From: Megamerina dolium
Lineage: Eukaryota > Arthropoda > Insecta > Diptera > Megamerinidae
Assembly: GCA_963854835.1 (NCBI GenBank)
Contig: OY978528.1
Coordinates: forward strand, 35,075,335 to 35,139,334
Reading direction: 5' to 3'
Length of the DNA: 64,000 nucleotides
In this document: piece by piece, positions 34,016-45,314 of the stretch
Layout: each line of letters opens with the position of its first letter
How positions within the stretch are numbered: the stretch's first letter is position 1
Made by a program: the position numbers and the translations under genes
Notes under the pieces: model-generated
Databases searched by the model: none
Told to the model about the DNA's origin: nothing
The model's input: only the letters and a program-made list of their open reading frames with translations

Positions 34016-35394
34016 TGAAAATATTGCAAATATCACCCATACCCATATTTTACAGATTTTACTGTATTCAAACAATTATATACGTACCGAGGTTCGCGTA
34101 TGCAAATGTGTCTATTTTGCGATTTAAAACTATTTCACGGTTCTCCCCTACCCCCTCCTACCCTCTTCTCTCAACAACATGCTGCACTATTTCATCTTAA
34201 TTGTCTGGCATTGTATATGTATACATATACATATGTATGTATATGTACATATATTCACAGCAGTTGCACTGGTTATAAGTAGACATGAAAAATTATGATT
34301 TCTTTATGTGGCTCATTGCATTCTTTCATTTTCATTCTGCTTTTTTATATGCATATAGATTTGTATTTCTTTGAGACGATAGGCATATTTGAAGCATTTC
34401 ACAGTAAAGTACTGAAGCGGATGAAGGGAAATACGGAAATATGGATATTTTGAAAAGAGATTTCAATGTAGTGATTTTTTTAATATACACATATGGGTCT
34501 TCAAGAACTAACAGAGTTTATTTGCAGATTTTCGTAATGCAAACATTTCCCTTTGTGATGACAATCTACTGTAAAGTTTAAACGTAGGTAATATAGAAAA
34601 TAATACATAATTTTAGATGAACACTGATTCTAGCGGAACGAGGTTTTAAAGAAAAAATCCTTTTAATTATCCAATCTCTAGACTCGCAGATCATAACTCG
34701 GACGACAAAGTATTACTTATGAAAGAAATTAAATGTTTACGACCAAGCGAATTTTCAATTATTTAAAAAACAATTATGCATATATCTAATTAACAGCCTA
34801 ATTTAATAGTCCACCTTATAATTACAAAATACGCTCCCGTACAATTATACAAATTCAAATTAACATTTTCACAGTATTTAACTTGTTCCCTTAAATATTT
34901 CGTACAACTATTTTACAAAATACCACTAAATTGTATACATTCATATACGAATACAGCAAATACATTTGTATTGAATATTTCTCAAAATAATTCAAAACAC
35001 TGTGCATAGTATACCTACTATATCTATTCGTACCAATATACCAAAATATACAAAATATACTGCTAAAAATTATACCAAAATATTTGAAATATACACTGCA
35101 GACGTGGAATGGACGAGAAAAGGCAAATAATTATTGTACTCGTATGCATGTAGGTACATAGGTACAAATAGATGGATGTGCAGACAGTTCGCAACAAAGC
35201 GCAACACAAATGTCAGAGTACTGCCAATGTGGCATGTGGCATGTGTTAGCTATAGATCGCTATGGATGTGGTTGTGCGGTTGTAAATAAATATAAGCATA
35301 TAATTTCGTTATGTTGCCACAAATTGTTGCAGCTACTGTAGCTTATTTCAAATATGGCTGTATGTCTTTAATTTATGTTAAGGTGGGTTACATT
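34016..35394. other. Spacer without recognisable genes
   Basis: AT-rich sequence with TATACATATACATATGTATG-type runs and repeated ATATACCAAAATAT near 35030-35095. No gene is recognised. Confidence 0.5.
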
Positions 35395-35725
35395 TTTAAA
35401 TTATGGAAAAAAATTTATATTTTCTGATCAAAAGAATTGCCTGTGAACAAAGTTACTCCCTATCACCATCACTTAATGGAACTCCACTGTAAAATTAACG
35501 CAAAAATATTTGAAAATCGACAAATAATCGACATATATGCCAAGAAATCGTATCCGGAGCGATAAAATGTATTCTCAAACCTCATTAATTTTTAATCCCC
35601 AACGAGTCCAACAAACAGACTTACTCTCTATCTCTACCGCTTATTGGAGCACCAATGCAAACTTAGATGCCTGGAATCGCCTTTAGAGCTGTGAAATGTA
35701 TAACCAACCACCATTAATTTTTATA
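35395..35725. repeat. Dispersed noncoding repeat, family X (third fragment)
   Basis: It contains two related sub-blocks about 127 bases apart: AAATGTATTCTCAAACCTCA then TTAATTTTTA at 35567-35601, and AAATGTATAACCAACCACCA then TTAATTTTTA at 35694-35724. The block GTAAAATTAACGC...GAAAATCGACAAAT recurs at 38166-38205 on the other side of the tandem array. That suggests the array element inserted into this repeat. Confidence 0.45.
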
Positions 35726-38119
35726 CCCTGCATAATGCAATATGCATGGTATATTCATTTCGGTCAGATGTTTGTGTCCACTTGAAGGAATCTCCGGAGA
35801 TATAGACATAGATATATATTCGTGATCAGCGTCGATTAAATTTTCGATTTAACGATGTCCGTCAGTCCGTCCGTCCGTCCGTCTGTCTGTCACCTGGCTG
35901 GTTCGCACGATAACTTGAGTAAATATTGAGCTATTTCGATGAAATTTGGCGTAAGTAATCTATGATCCAAGGGTACGGAGGGGATTGATACTGGGAATGA
36001 TCGGTCAATAACCACGCCCACACCAAGCATTCAAAGCGACTAACCTCGAAATTTTCACAATCTTTAACTTGCTATAACTCTCATAATATACGACTTAGGA
36101 CAACAATATTTGGCACATAGACTTATACTATACTACTATATAACCTCGCCAAAAGTGGTTGAGCCACGCCTACTTTTTAGCGTAGCTCTCATACAAAGTG
36201 TCTGTACTTCTTTTAAATTGAAACAGCTGTAACTTCTACAATCTTCTGTCCAGAATAACCATAATTAACACTGAGATTAACATGGTAGTCGGAAATAATA
36301 TGGCAGAAAATCAGTGTACCACGCCCACTGCTTTTTGGGTCTCCCATACAAAGTTGCGGAAATTAAAAAAAATGTTACCGGTTATAACTTGCAAACTATT
36401 CAACGTAGAATAACGAAATTTAAGGTGTGGATTAGTATTGTACGAGCAACTAGGCTCACAGAAAATGGGCGCACCACGCCCAGTGTTTATCGTATCCCCC
36501 ATACAAATTTAAAATTGAAACAGCTGTAACTTCGGCAATCTTCTGTCTAGAATAACCATAATTGACACTTAGATTAATATCGTAGTCGGCAAAAATCTGG
36601 CAGAAAATCAGTGTGCCACGCCCACCCCTTCATGAGTCTCCCATACAAAGTCAAGGGAATTAAACTAAAATTTTAAGCTCCATAACTTACAAACCATTTA
36701 GCGTAGGACAACGAGATTTAAGTATTGTACGAATAACTGGACTCACTTGAAATGGGCGCGCCACGCCCAGTGTTTATTGTAGCCCCCATACAAATTTTAA
36801 ATTGAAACAGCTGTAACTTCGGCAATCTTCTGCCTAAAATAACCATAATTGACACTTGGATTAATATCGTAGTCAGCAAAAATCTGGCAGAAAATCAGTG
36901 TGCCACGCCCACTCCTTCATGAGTCTCCCATACAAAGTCAAGGGAATTAAACTAAAACTTTTAAGCTCCATAACTTACAAACCATTTAGCGTAGGATAAC
37001 GAGATTTAAGGTATGGATAAGTATTGTACGAGCAACTAGGGTCATAGGAAATGGGCGCGCCATGCCCACTGTTTATTGCGGCCCCCTTACAAAATGACTG
37101 AAATTCTTTTAAATTTAAACTGCTGTAACTTCGGCAATCTCCTGCCTAAAATAACCATAATTGACACTTAGATTAATATCGTAGTCGGAAATAATATGAC
37201 AGAAAATCAGTGTGCCACGCCCACTCCTTCATGAGTCTCCCATACAAAGTCAAGGGAATTAAACTAAAACTTTTAACTTCGGAAATCTCCTGCCTAAAAT
37301 AACCATAATTGACACTTAGATTAATATCGTAGTCGGAAATAATCTGGCAGAAAATCAGTGTGCCACGCCCACTCCTTCATGAGTCTCCCATACAAAGTCA
37401 AGGGAATTAAACTAAAACTTTTAAGCTCCATAACTTACAAACCATCTAGCGTAGGATAACGAGATTTAAGGTATGGATAAGTATTGTACGAGCAATTAGG
37501 GTCATAGGAAATGGGCGCGCCATGTTCACTGTTTATTGCGGCCCCCTTACAAAATGACTGAAATTCTTTTAAATTTAAACTGCTGTAACTTCGGCAATCT
37601 CCTGCCTAAAATAACCATAATTGACACTTAGATTAATATCGTAGTCGGAAATAATATGACAGAAAATCAGTGTGCCACGCCCACTCCTTCATGAGTCTCC
37701 CATACAAAGTCAAGGGAATTAAACTAAAACTTTTAAGCTCCATAACTTACAAACCATTTAGCGTAGGACAACCAAATTTAAGGTGTGGATTGATATTGAA
37801 AAATTAATTAGATATACCATAAAGAGATACGTCACGCCCACTTTTTATATATCTTCCGTATAAAGTCTCGGATTTATCTTAAACATTAAAACACCCATAA
37901 CTTACTAATTAATACGCCTAAGTCAACCCATTGCAACCTATGTAGTTTAGTATTATAGGCAGAAATTGATCCTCCAAAATTGGTGAGGTACGCCTGCTTC
38001 TTAATGTAGGTCCTATACAAAGTAGTGGAAGAAAAGGATGGATACACGAGCAAACTTTTTATATATATCTCTACATATGCAGTGTATAATTTGGTCGGCC
38101 CCAGCCGACTGTAAGGAGA
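35726..38119. repeat. Noncoding mobile-element-like block with ~300-bp tandem array
   Basis: The block opens with TACCCTGCATAATGCAATAT and GGTATATTCATTTCGGTCAG, has a GTCC-rich tract (35866-35890), and closes with TATAATTTGGTCGGCCCCAG then CCGACTGTAAGGAG. Inside, a unit recurs six times, marked by ATAACCATAATT at 36255, 36552, 36839, 37151, 37299 and 37611. Spacings are 297, 287, 312, 148 and 312 bases. Every unit carries CCACGCCCA and a CTCCCATACAAAGT block. The first units are the most diverged and the last nearly identical. Blocks with such ends recur in dipteran genomes, but I cannot name the family. Confidence 0.7.
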
Positions 38120-38340
38120 TTTTTATATCCTACATTCCCCCATCTTCACTCTTAGGGGAACTCCCATACAAAATTAACGTTAAAACATCAGAAAATCGAC
38201 AAATGTCTAACCCAAGACCATTTTCCTCACCATTTTCTCGGTACATATTTACCCCCTATTTTCATTTCTTGGGGGACTCCGCTACCAATGGTTATGATTT
38301 TCAGTTAATAAATTTAACTCACCTTAATGTTTCTACAATA
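38120..38340. repeat. Dispersed noncoding repeat, family X (fourth fragment)
   Basis: CTCCCATACAAAATTAACGT followed by AAAATCGACAAATGTC matches the block at 35476-35530. The opened frame at 38038-38394 (+) crosses this junction and has no domain. Confidence 0.4.
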
Positions 38341-38686
38341 TTTGTACATATTTTTACTGCAATGCAATGGATGATTGTTTGGATATATATTTAGCCTTTA
38401 TATATTTTACATGCGTTATATGCATACATATGTAGCTTTGTGGCATAAATATAGTTTATTAATTATTTTAAATTACTTATAACCATTTAAAGGGGGACGG
38501 TTGTACATAATTAGTATTATTTTATTTCATTTTGCGACATTTTTATTTTTATTTTTTTATTTGAAATAATTTAGATATCTTCATATTACATAACATATAT
38601 TAGCGTTTTCTAGATTTATTTCCGAGAATTAGTCGAATTCGAACTTTGATGGATCTTTTAGGTTGCAGTGCTTAATTTAAGGTTCA

Positions 38687-38737
<51 letters not shown>

Positions 38738-39477
38738 TCGGTATATCGAGTAATAAAAATTGCACCAGATTATATTTTAAAAATTAAGTATTTTTGAAAA
38801 TATAAATATAATTATTTAAAATTTAAATATTCCTAGCTTCAAGCCATTGTTTTATCGCTTAAATACAATCGGTAAATATATTACGCTGAAAATGCATACA
38901 CACGATTATATTCTTTCACCTAAAATACAAATAAACATATGAACAAATTCTAAATGTGTAGCATGATTATGAAAATGTGCAGATGTTTCTTTATTTTTGG
39001 ACACAAAAATTATTTTCTCCCATTTCTTCCTCTTCCATCAACAACAAAAAAAAAATACAATAATAAAAGAAAAATGATGAAAAAATTCAATTTTTATTCA
39101 ATCTTTCTTCTCAATATGTACGAATTTTATGATCGTTGATGTTCGGCAATAACAACATCACACCAACAACAACCACAACAGCAACAATTATTTTTGGAGT
39201 ATTTTTGTTATTGCATATACAATAGTCGATTTTATTTGATATTTTGTATTTCGTCTGAAATTGTGAAAATTTTGCGCCAAATGTTTTTATTAACACAATA
39301 ACAATTTGTTGTTATGTGCATACATACATTATTTTTAGTAAATTTCATTTGTGAGTTTATTTCACTTTTGGTTTATTTGTTTATTTAATTAATTTTCTCT
39401 TTCTCTCTCTCATTTTTCATTTCTACAATTCAAATGTGCAAATAAATATGTGTGAAATATTGTATGTATGGGGTATA
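38341..39477. other. Spacer with (AAT)n microsatellite
   Basis: AT-rich sequence; nothing coding is recognised apart from low-complexity frames. A CAACAAC run lies at 39150-39190. Confidence 0.5.
38686..38737. repeat. (AAT)n microsatellite
   Basis: About 17 uninterrupted AAT triplets. Confidence 0.95.
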
Positions 39478-40763
39478 TACGGGCGTATTGATAATGAAGC
39501 TACCTAAGTAGGAAAAAAACATTTTTTTTTTCAAAAACCATTTATTTCTCAACATTGTCTCCTTTCACTTCGACACACTTAGTAAGAAGATATTGCAACT
39601 TTTTTATACCATCTGAATAATACGATTTCGGGAACCCCTCAAAATACGCGTTAGTTTCGGTAATCACTTCTTCGTTTAAGCTGAACCTTTTTCCTGCGTG
39701 CCATTTTTTCAAGTTTGGAAACAGGAAAAAGTCACTAGGAGATAAAGCTGGACTATAAGGTGGATGATCAACCAATTCGAAGTGTATTTCACTTAATTTT
39801 AGCATGGTATCTAATGCAGTGTGAACCGGTGCGTTCTCTTGAAGAAAGAGCACTTTTTTCTTCTTTAAATGTGGTCGTTTTTTCTTGATTACATCATTCA
39901 ATTGATCCAATAATGCACGATAATACTTTGCTGTGATTGTCGATCCTTTTTCAAGATAATCGATAAGCAATATTCCAAGTGCATCCCAAAATACAGTGAC
40001 CATAACCTTCGCCTTCTTCGGAGCACTTCCACCAGCTTCCACCAATTGTTTCGATTGATTTTTGGTTTCAGCTGTGTAGTGGTGGATCCACGTTTCATCA
40101 ACAGTTATTAATCGACGCCAAAAATTAACAGGATTACGCTTTATCATGTCCAAACACCGCTGTGAAGTGGTCTCTCGAACTCGTTTTGTTCGACACTGAG
40201 CAAATGCGGCACCCATCTTGCCTTTCATGCTTTTTCATATGCAAATGTTCATGCAAAATATTGAACAGACGTTCATATGAGATGTTTACCATTTCAACAA
40301 TCTCAAGCAACTTGACTCGGCGATCATTCATAACGATATCGAGGATTTTCTTGATATTTTCTTCAGTAACCACCTCTTTTGGCCTTCCTCTTGATGGTAT
40401 TGTTGCAGTGCTTATTCGGCCGCGTTTAAATTCAGCAATCCAATATTTTACCATGTAATCTGACGGAGCAGACTCACCGTAATGTTTATCGTATCGTTTA
40501 TCGTAATGCTTTTCTTTTGTCTCTTTCGCCGTTTTCCCTTTCAAATAATAGTGTTTAATCACTGCACGAAATTCGCTTTTTTCCATATTCAAGAAACACA
40601 AAAGTTGGTTACTTCAAACGACTACAACAAATAAACTAATCGATGAATTTGGGTGAAATTTTAACAGCTAACGTTTGACAGATCGCAATTACAAAAAAAA
40701 AAGTTTTTGTGTTTGTGCTGCCTTTTTCGTACTTAGGTAGCTTCTTTATCAATCCGCCCTCTA
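39478..40763 (-). mobile_element. Full-length DD34D mariner
   Basis: The two ends are inverted copies over roughly 40 bases. The left end reads GGGCGTATTGATAATGAAGC from 39481 and continues TACCTAAGTA. The complement of the right end reads GGGCGGATTGATAAAGAAGC and continues TACCTAAGTA. TA lies at both borders (39478-39479, 40762-40763), with one base of indel just inside. The 1286-bp length is standard for mariner. The transposase is on the minus strand. Confidence 0.9.
39542..40588 (-). pseudogene. Mariner transposase, frameshifted, second catalytic Asp changed to Glu
   Basis: The frame 40601-40134 gives the N-terminal half. The likely start is MEKSEFRAVIKHYYLKGK; HTH SDYMVKYWIAEFKRG, linker SRGRPKEV and VKLLEIVEMVNISYERLFN follow. 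The correct frame then briefly reads KARWVPHLLSVEQN (about 40225-40190) in a third frame before the frame 40228-39542 continues with CLDMIKRNPVNFWRRLITVD. Two small indels therefore lie near 40190-40230. The catalytic residues are VDETWIHHYT (Asp intact), FLQENAPVH (Glu where the family has Asp) and SPALSPSDFFLF (Asp intact), with 34 residues between the last two. The C-terminus ends GDNVEK. Apart from the two indels and the D-to-E change it is well preserved. Confidence 0.85.
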
Positions 40764-42330
40764 TGCAGATTATATGAGTAGAATGTACCTACATATAAAT
40801 TTACACTTGCGATATATTATTATTAGCCTATTAGAGTGTACCAAATTTAGCATACAAATTTTACAACAAAAATTATATATATTTTCCACTCAAGATCTTT
40901 GATTGATATTGGTCGCTGATTGATATCGCTGTGCAATATGTAAAGTCAGGTATGTCGAAATTCGTGTAAAGTATGATTTTCCTTTTTCGAGAGGTAGCTC
41001 GACTTCTCAATTGGTGACTTACTCTAAAGTAGCATCACTTGTTCAAATGCTAGTTCTAAGATGAATAACATTCTTTACTACATACTATGAAAGCGTAGTT
41101 TTCAACTGGGACGTGTTGTCCACTAGGGGCTTCATAATACGTACATGCTGAAATTAAATAGCATAGCTAGTAGCAGCTATAAATTCAACCCATCCTAATG
41201 TAAATGAAACTTCCATCATAATTATTTTGGAAAATTGTTGTCTAAATGCTTGGAATGAATGATGTCAATATTTGCTTTGATGCGCAATTCAATAATGGTA
41301 ATTCACAAAATGTTTTTAAGGGAAATTTTTAATACTTAAAATTGTTTACATATTTAATTTATGTATACAATAATTTTTCTATCAATTATTCAACTATTAT
41401 GAACATACATTTTAAAATCTCTAAACACTTCTATTGGTCAATTGATTTTATTGATTTTACATCGCAACAACACGACAAAAGTATTTCGAATGAAAGTAGC
41501 TTCTAACAAAATCCTACTTTCCCTAATTGAGTAAAATATTATTCAGAGTTTCTAAAATATCACAAAAAAAAATTATAATATTTTACTATAAATTTGTACA
41601 AATTTGCCTCAGGCTGTTAAACAATTTTTATTAAATATATACTCGTATAATAATTACTGCAAGCAATACTTTAAACCATATTAATTATCCGTTTTTTTAT
41701 TTATTTATATCATAATTGATTGATATTTCTATAAAAAACTGACTGTCCAGGTTAAAAATCATATTATATTTTTCTGTAAATCTATTCATATATAAAATTC
41801 AGTATTGCATTTCGATTATGACATTTTCTGCCGCAATTGATATAAATGGTATACGTTGTTTTTATAAGTCTACAATATATATTTCGTTTATTGATTCGAT
41901 TGATTATTCTTTACATAAGACGAATTTTCAGCAATTAAATTCAACACCAAATTTGTATGTTTTTTGTGAGGTCTAAACGCACTCCTCCATCATACATATG
42001 CATGTACTTATACATTTATAAAATATGGCACTAATCATTTTATAATCATGATTTCGATGTTTAACAACGCAAACAACAACAACAATAATAACCGCAACCA
42101 GCAACAAATTTTTTTTTTATTTTTATAATAAGTATATATTGCCCACTGAGAGGTAGAAGGTGCATAGGATAGTGCACTAGGCCCGACCACATGTCACATC
42201 ATGATTTACTGGCTAACGTTTATTGTGTTTGGTTTTTGTTTTTCCACCTATTTTTTAATTGTATTAGATAAAAACAACATTATTTAATAGAAATAATCTG
42301 TGTTTATACCAAGAAGGCTAATATGTGGAA
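40764..42330. other. Spacer without recognisable genes
   Basis: AT-rich, with ATTGATTGATAT repeats and CAACAACAACAATAATAACC at 42070-42095. No gene or element is recognised. Confidence 0.5.
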
Positions 42331-42613
42331 ATACATGGTTACCCATTTTTTAGTGCGACTCAGTTGACGTTCTGAAAACAAGCATCCGTCAAATTATGAC
42401 TGAGATATTGTCCGATATGTGCCGGATAGTCATCGAAAATTACCTAACAAGGATCACGTAAGAGGTCCCTTGGAGGGCATTTTAATGATGTTGTATTTTA
42501 CACATAATGGCAAAGTTCAAATATTATATTGAAATTAAAATTTGACCGAAATTCTAAACAACAGTATGTTCTATTTGCGTTTACTTTGGGAACCACAAAA
42601 TGGATAACCCTAT
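42331..42613 (+). mobile_element. Miniature internally deleted rosa mariner
   Basis: The right end reads ACCACAAAATGGATAACCCT, matching the end of the rosa element at 27922. The left end GGTTACCCATTTT resembles its inverted partner. Between them remains only the transposase C-terminus on the + strand: DVLKTSIRQIMTEILSDMCR, IVIENYLTRI and GGHFNDVVFYT followed by a stop. This corresponds to the last ~55 residues of the 28021-29105 gene. The size (~280 bp) is that of a MITE-like derivative. Confidence 0.75.
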
Positions 42614-43884
42614 ACTTAGAATACTATATTTTTGCAGCGTCTTGGTGGATCAATTTGAAGGCAATTTTCTTAGAGAAAATATGGTACGACTCCCAAGATA
42701 TATCGTTTAAACTGGACAATTTACAAAAACAAACTGCATAAATTAACTTTTCATACAAAATCACATCTCTGATAGAGATGCTATTGAATCCATCCAACCT
42801 CAAATCGAACAATTATCTTGTGGACAAAAGACAAAATTAATTCGTTAAACACTAAACGTCAATACATTTTGCTGTGATTTTCATTTTAAAAAATACATTA
42901 ACGAATTAATCTTTGGAAAATCTCGAAACTGGAGATTTCCGTAATTAGGTCATCAATGGTATTTTTAGTGAAACCATTTTTGAATCTGGATCACCTTCGA
43001 GTGTATAAAGTGCCGAAATTGTTTGTTAAATCTAAAATAGTAATATTGAATGCCGAATTTCGAGTTATCCCAATCTCTTTCACTCCTCCAAATCAGTCAC
43101 TGGGTGAGAGTACTCATACAGTGTACATAAGTAATACTTGTTTAGCGCCGGCACTACGATGACCGGCATGATGATGGCAATAATCAATTAAATTCGTACA
43201 TTACAATTACTATGTACTATTTGCTTATTTATTATTTTGCGAATGTATGCATGCGTGCAACTTACGCAAAAGCATATAATGTTTGTTACAAAACAAACAA
43301 ACAAAAACATTAATTGGAATTAGATACTTCAACTTTTAACCGCAGCAACAACAATAACAACAATAATGAAAACAATACAATACAATAATGTTAACAAAAA
43401 TTTGATTAACACTGATTTGCACAATGAAATTTGTTGTTTTAGTTGCTTCTGTAGTGATTTTATCTATTACTTTATACATTTTTGTCTTCCACGTCGTCAT
43501 CTTCCTTGGGATTTATTTATATTTCTACGTGCATCATTAAACATACTCGTCCTCAGTATTTTAATCCTAAGGTCTTCAAGCAGGTGTGTGCTGGTCTTTT
43601 GCATATATACGTGTGCGTAAGATTTTGGTTTCATGTATTAGAGACGAATCGGTCCATAACTTACTACAAGCCGTAGCCGCTCAAAATCACACCGCTTATG
43701 TATTTATGTTCGGCTTTATTCATGTTTACAAATTAAATGGCGCAAACAGACGAAACAGGTCTGTACAGACCTATGGTGGAGCAGGCATTTTAAACTTGTT
43801 TTGAATTGTATGTGTGTAGAACATGTATACAGAACAGTCAGCCTGTTCTTCAGTTATGGGACAACAAAGGAAAGCCTATCTACA
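42614..43884. other. Spacer without recognisable genes
   Basis: AT-rich; small frames at 42956-43162, 43366-43620 and 43586-43804 (+) have no recognisable domain. Confidence 0.5.
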
Positions 43885-44545
43885 GGACGATTCTATAACG
43901 GCAACACGAGACCCGCTCGACTATTAGAGAACAAATCGGCCGCCATCGATGACGTTTGAGACGTGCTCATGGGTAACGTGGAGCGTCTACATGTTCCGAG
44001 TGCCCAGATAACAATTGATGAGCAATTGTTATTCTGTACTGAAGCCACACGCACTTCATCCAGTATATTTCGTCGAAACTAGCAAAATACATTAAAGTCT
44101 GGGGGATGTGTGATGATAATTCCAATTACCCACGGAAAAGAATAATATACATATGTTGGAAAACAGGCAAATGAAGCGCGTGTGGTAAATCAAGGAGAGA
44201 AATTGTTCTGAAATTGGTCGAATTTCTTCTACGGTTGGAATATGTTGCGACCATGCGGAAAAACAAAGCACAGTATTCGGTTACCGTAATAATATTATCG
44301 CACTATGTTTATAAGTGCCAAAAAAGAAAAACGTTGTGGTTCTCATCCGTTGAATCATCGACTCGTTGAAGCCATCCAAGAAGCCGTTTCAAACTTTTGA
44401 CTACAATATGTATTAATCATGGAGTGGATCAAAAAGAGAAGGGGCGGTTACATGTGCAAACGGGACACATACCGATGGCCGTTAGCTCTGTCCTATAACA
44501 TGTAGGACGAGGTGAACTTGACTGCGACTAGCTTGACAAAAAACC
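43885..44545 (+). mobile_element. piggyBac-family transposase relic
   Basis: Translation across frames gives ordered piggyBac-like motifs: TRPARLLENKSAAIDDV, then DVLMGNVERLHVPSAQITID and EQL (the TIDEQL block with the first catalytic Asp). LAKYIKVWGMCDDNSNYP follows, with the second Asp, then VGKQANEARVVNQGE, IVLKLVEF and TMRKNKAQYSV. KRKTLWFSSVESSTR and INHGVDQKEK (third Asp region) complete the series, with TYRWPLALSYNM near the end. An in-frame TGA lies at 43957-43959 and at least three frameshifts occur. No inverted repeats or TTAA borders were located. It is an ancient, dead copy. Confidence 0.75.
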
Positions 44546-44559
44546 TGTGTGACAACAGC

Positions 44560-44973
44560 ATTCCCATGCCAAGTACGCGAGCTTTGAATGCCGTGTTTAA
44601 TCTTTATTTTCTTACCTATGATACATAAAAGTATTGTTACCTAGAAAATATAAAAATATGTTTTTATTGTTCACCTTGTGATTTTTATAATGCATTTATT
44701 ATAATACATAATACAATAGAATCGCACAAAAAATATTGTGGTTTTTTTTTTTTTTTTTTTTCTCCAATAAGCCAATAATTGGCTTTGTTGGCTTTTTGTT
44801 AGTTTGTCATAAAAGTCATGAGGATTTTTGAAATATATGACATCAGACATGATGTCTAACGCCATCGCAATTTGTCCAAGTAACATAGGGGTTTACATAC
44901 AGTTTAGCGCATTGTTCAATTTTCAGATCAATTTGAAGAAACAAAACAAACCGTCAATTTTTGGCGTATAAAA
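44560..44973. other. Spacer without recognisable genes
   Basis: AT-rich; poly-T run at 44742-44761. Nothing recognised. Confidence 0.45.
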
Positions 44974-45314
44974 AATAAATATGTGGCACTTAAAGCCCCA
45001 AAGGGCTCATTGGCCGACCTTCTCTTCCATTACTGTTGTGCGTCTTAAATTTTTGGACAGTATTATTTTAGCCGGTTCCGAACGGCAGAACGCTTGTCAC
45101 ATCCCTTTTTCTGAGCTTTGTCACAGAGTTCTTTTAGAAGCTTTTTCATGGCAAGTTGTTACTGTCGGAAGAATTGCCAATTGCTTGCCGACAGGTGGCT
45201 ACCGTTCAAAAGAAAAATCATTTCGATATTAAATTTGTTATGCATCATCCGGGGATTGAATCACGACCTACAGATCAGAAGGCCAACACACTAACCACTG
45301 AGCTATGGCACCCA
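44974..45314 (-). mobile_element. tRNA-derived SINE, copy B (full length)
   Basis: On the minus strand the head begins GGGTGCCATAGCTCAGTGG, with A box TAGCTCAGTGG. The B box follows (GGTCGTGATTCAATCCCCGG), then the body with CTGTCGG...CCGACAG complementary arms, GAACTCTGTGACAAAGCTCA and GCCGTTCGGAACCGGC. The tail is GCTTTAAGTGCCACATATTT and then A-rich. At ~340 bp it is the most complete copy. Similar short strings (ATTTTTGGC / ATTTTTTGCC) lie outside the ends, but not convincingly as a direct duplication. Confidence 0.85.

Noticed and set aside
35726..38119. CRISPR-like array
   Set aside because: Units are ~300 bp direct repeats without regular unique spacers, in a eukaryotic genome; this is a minisatellite-type array.
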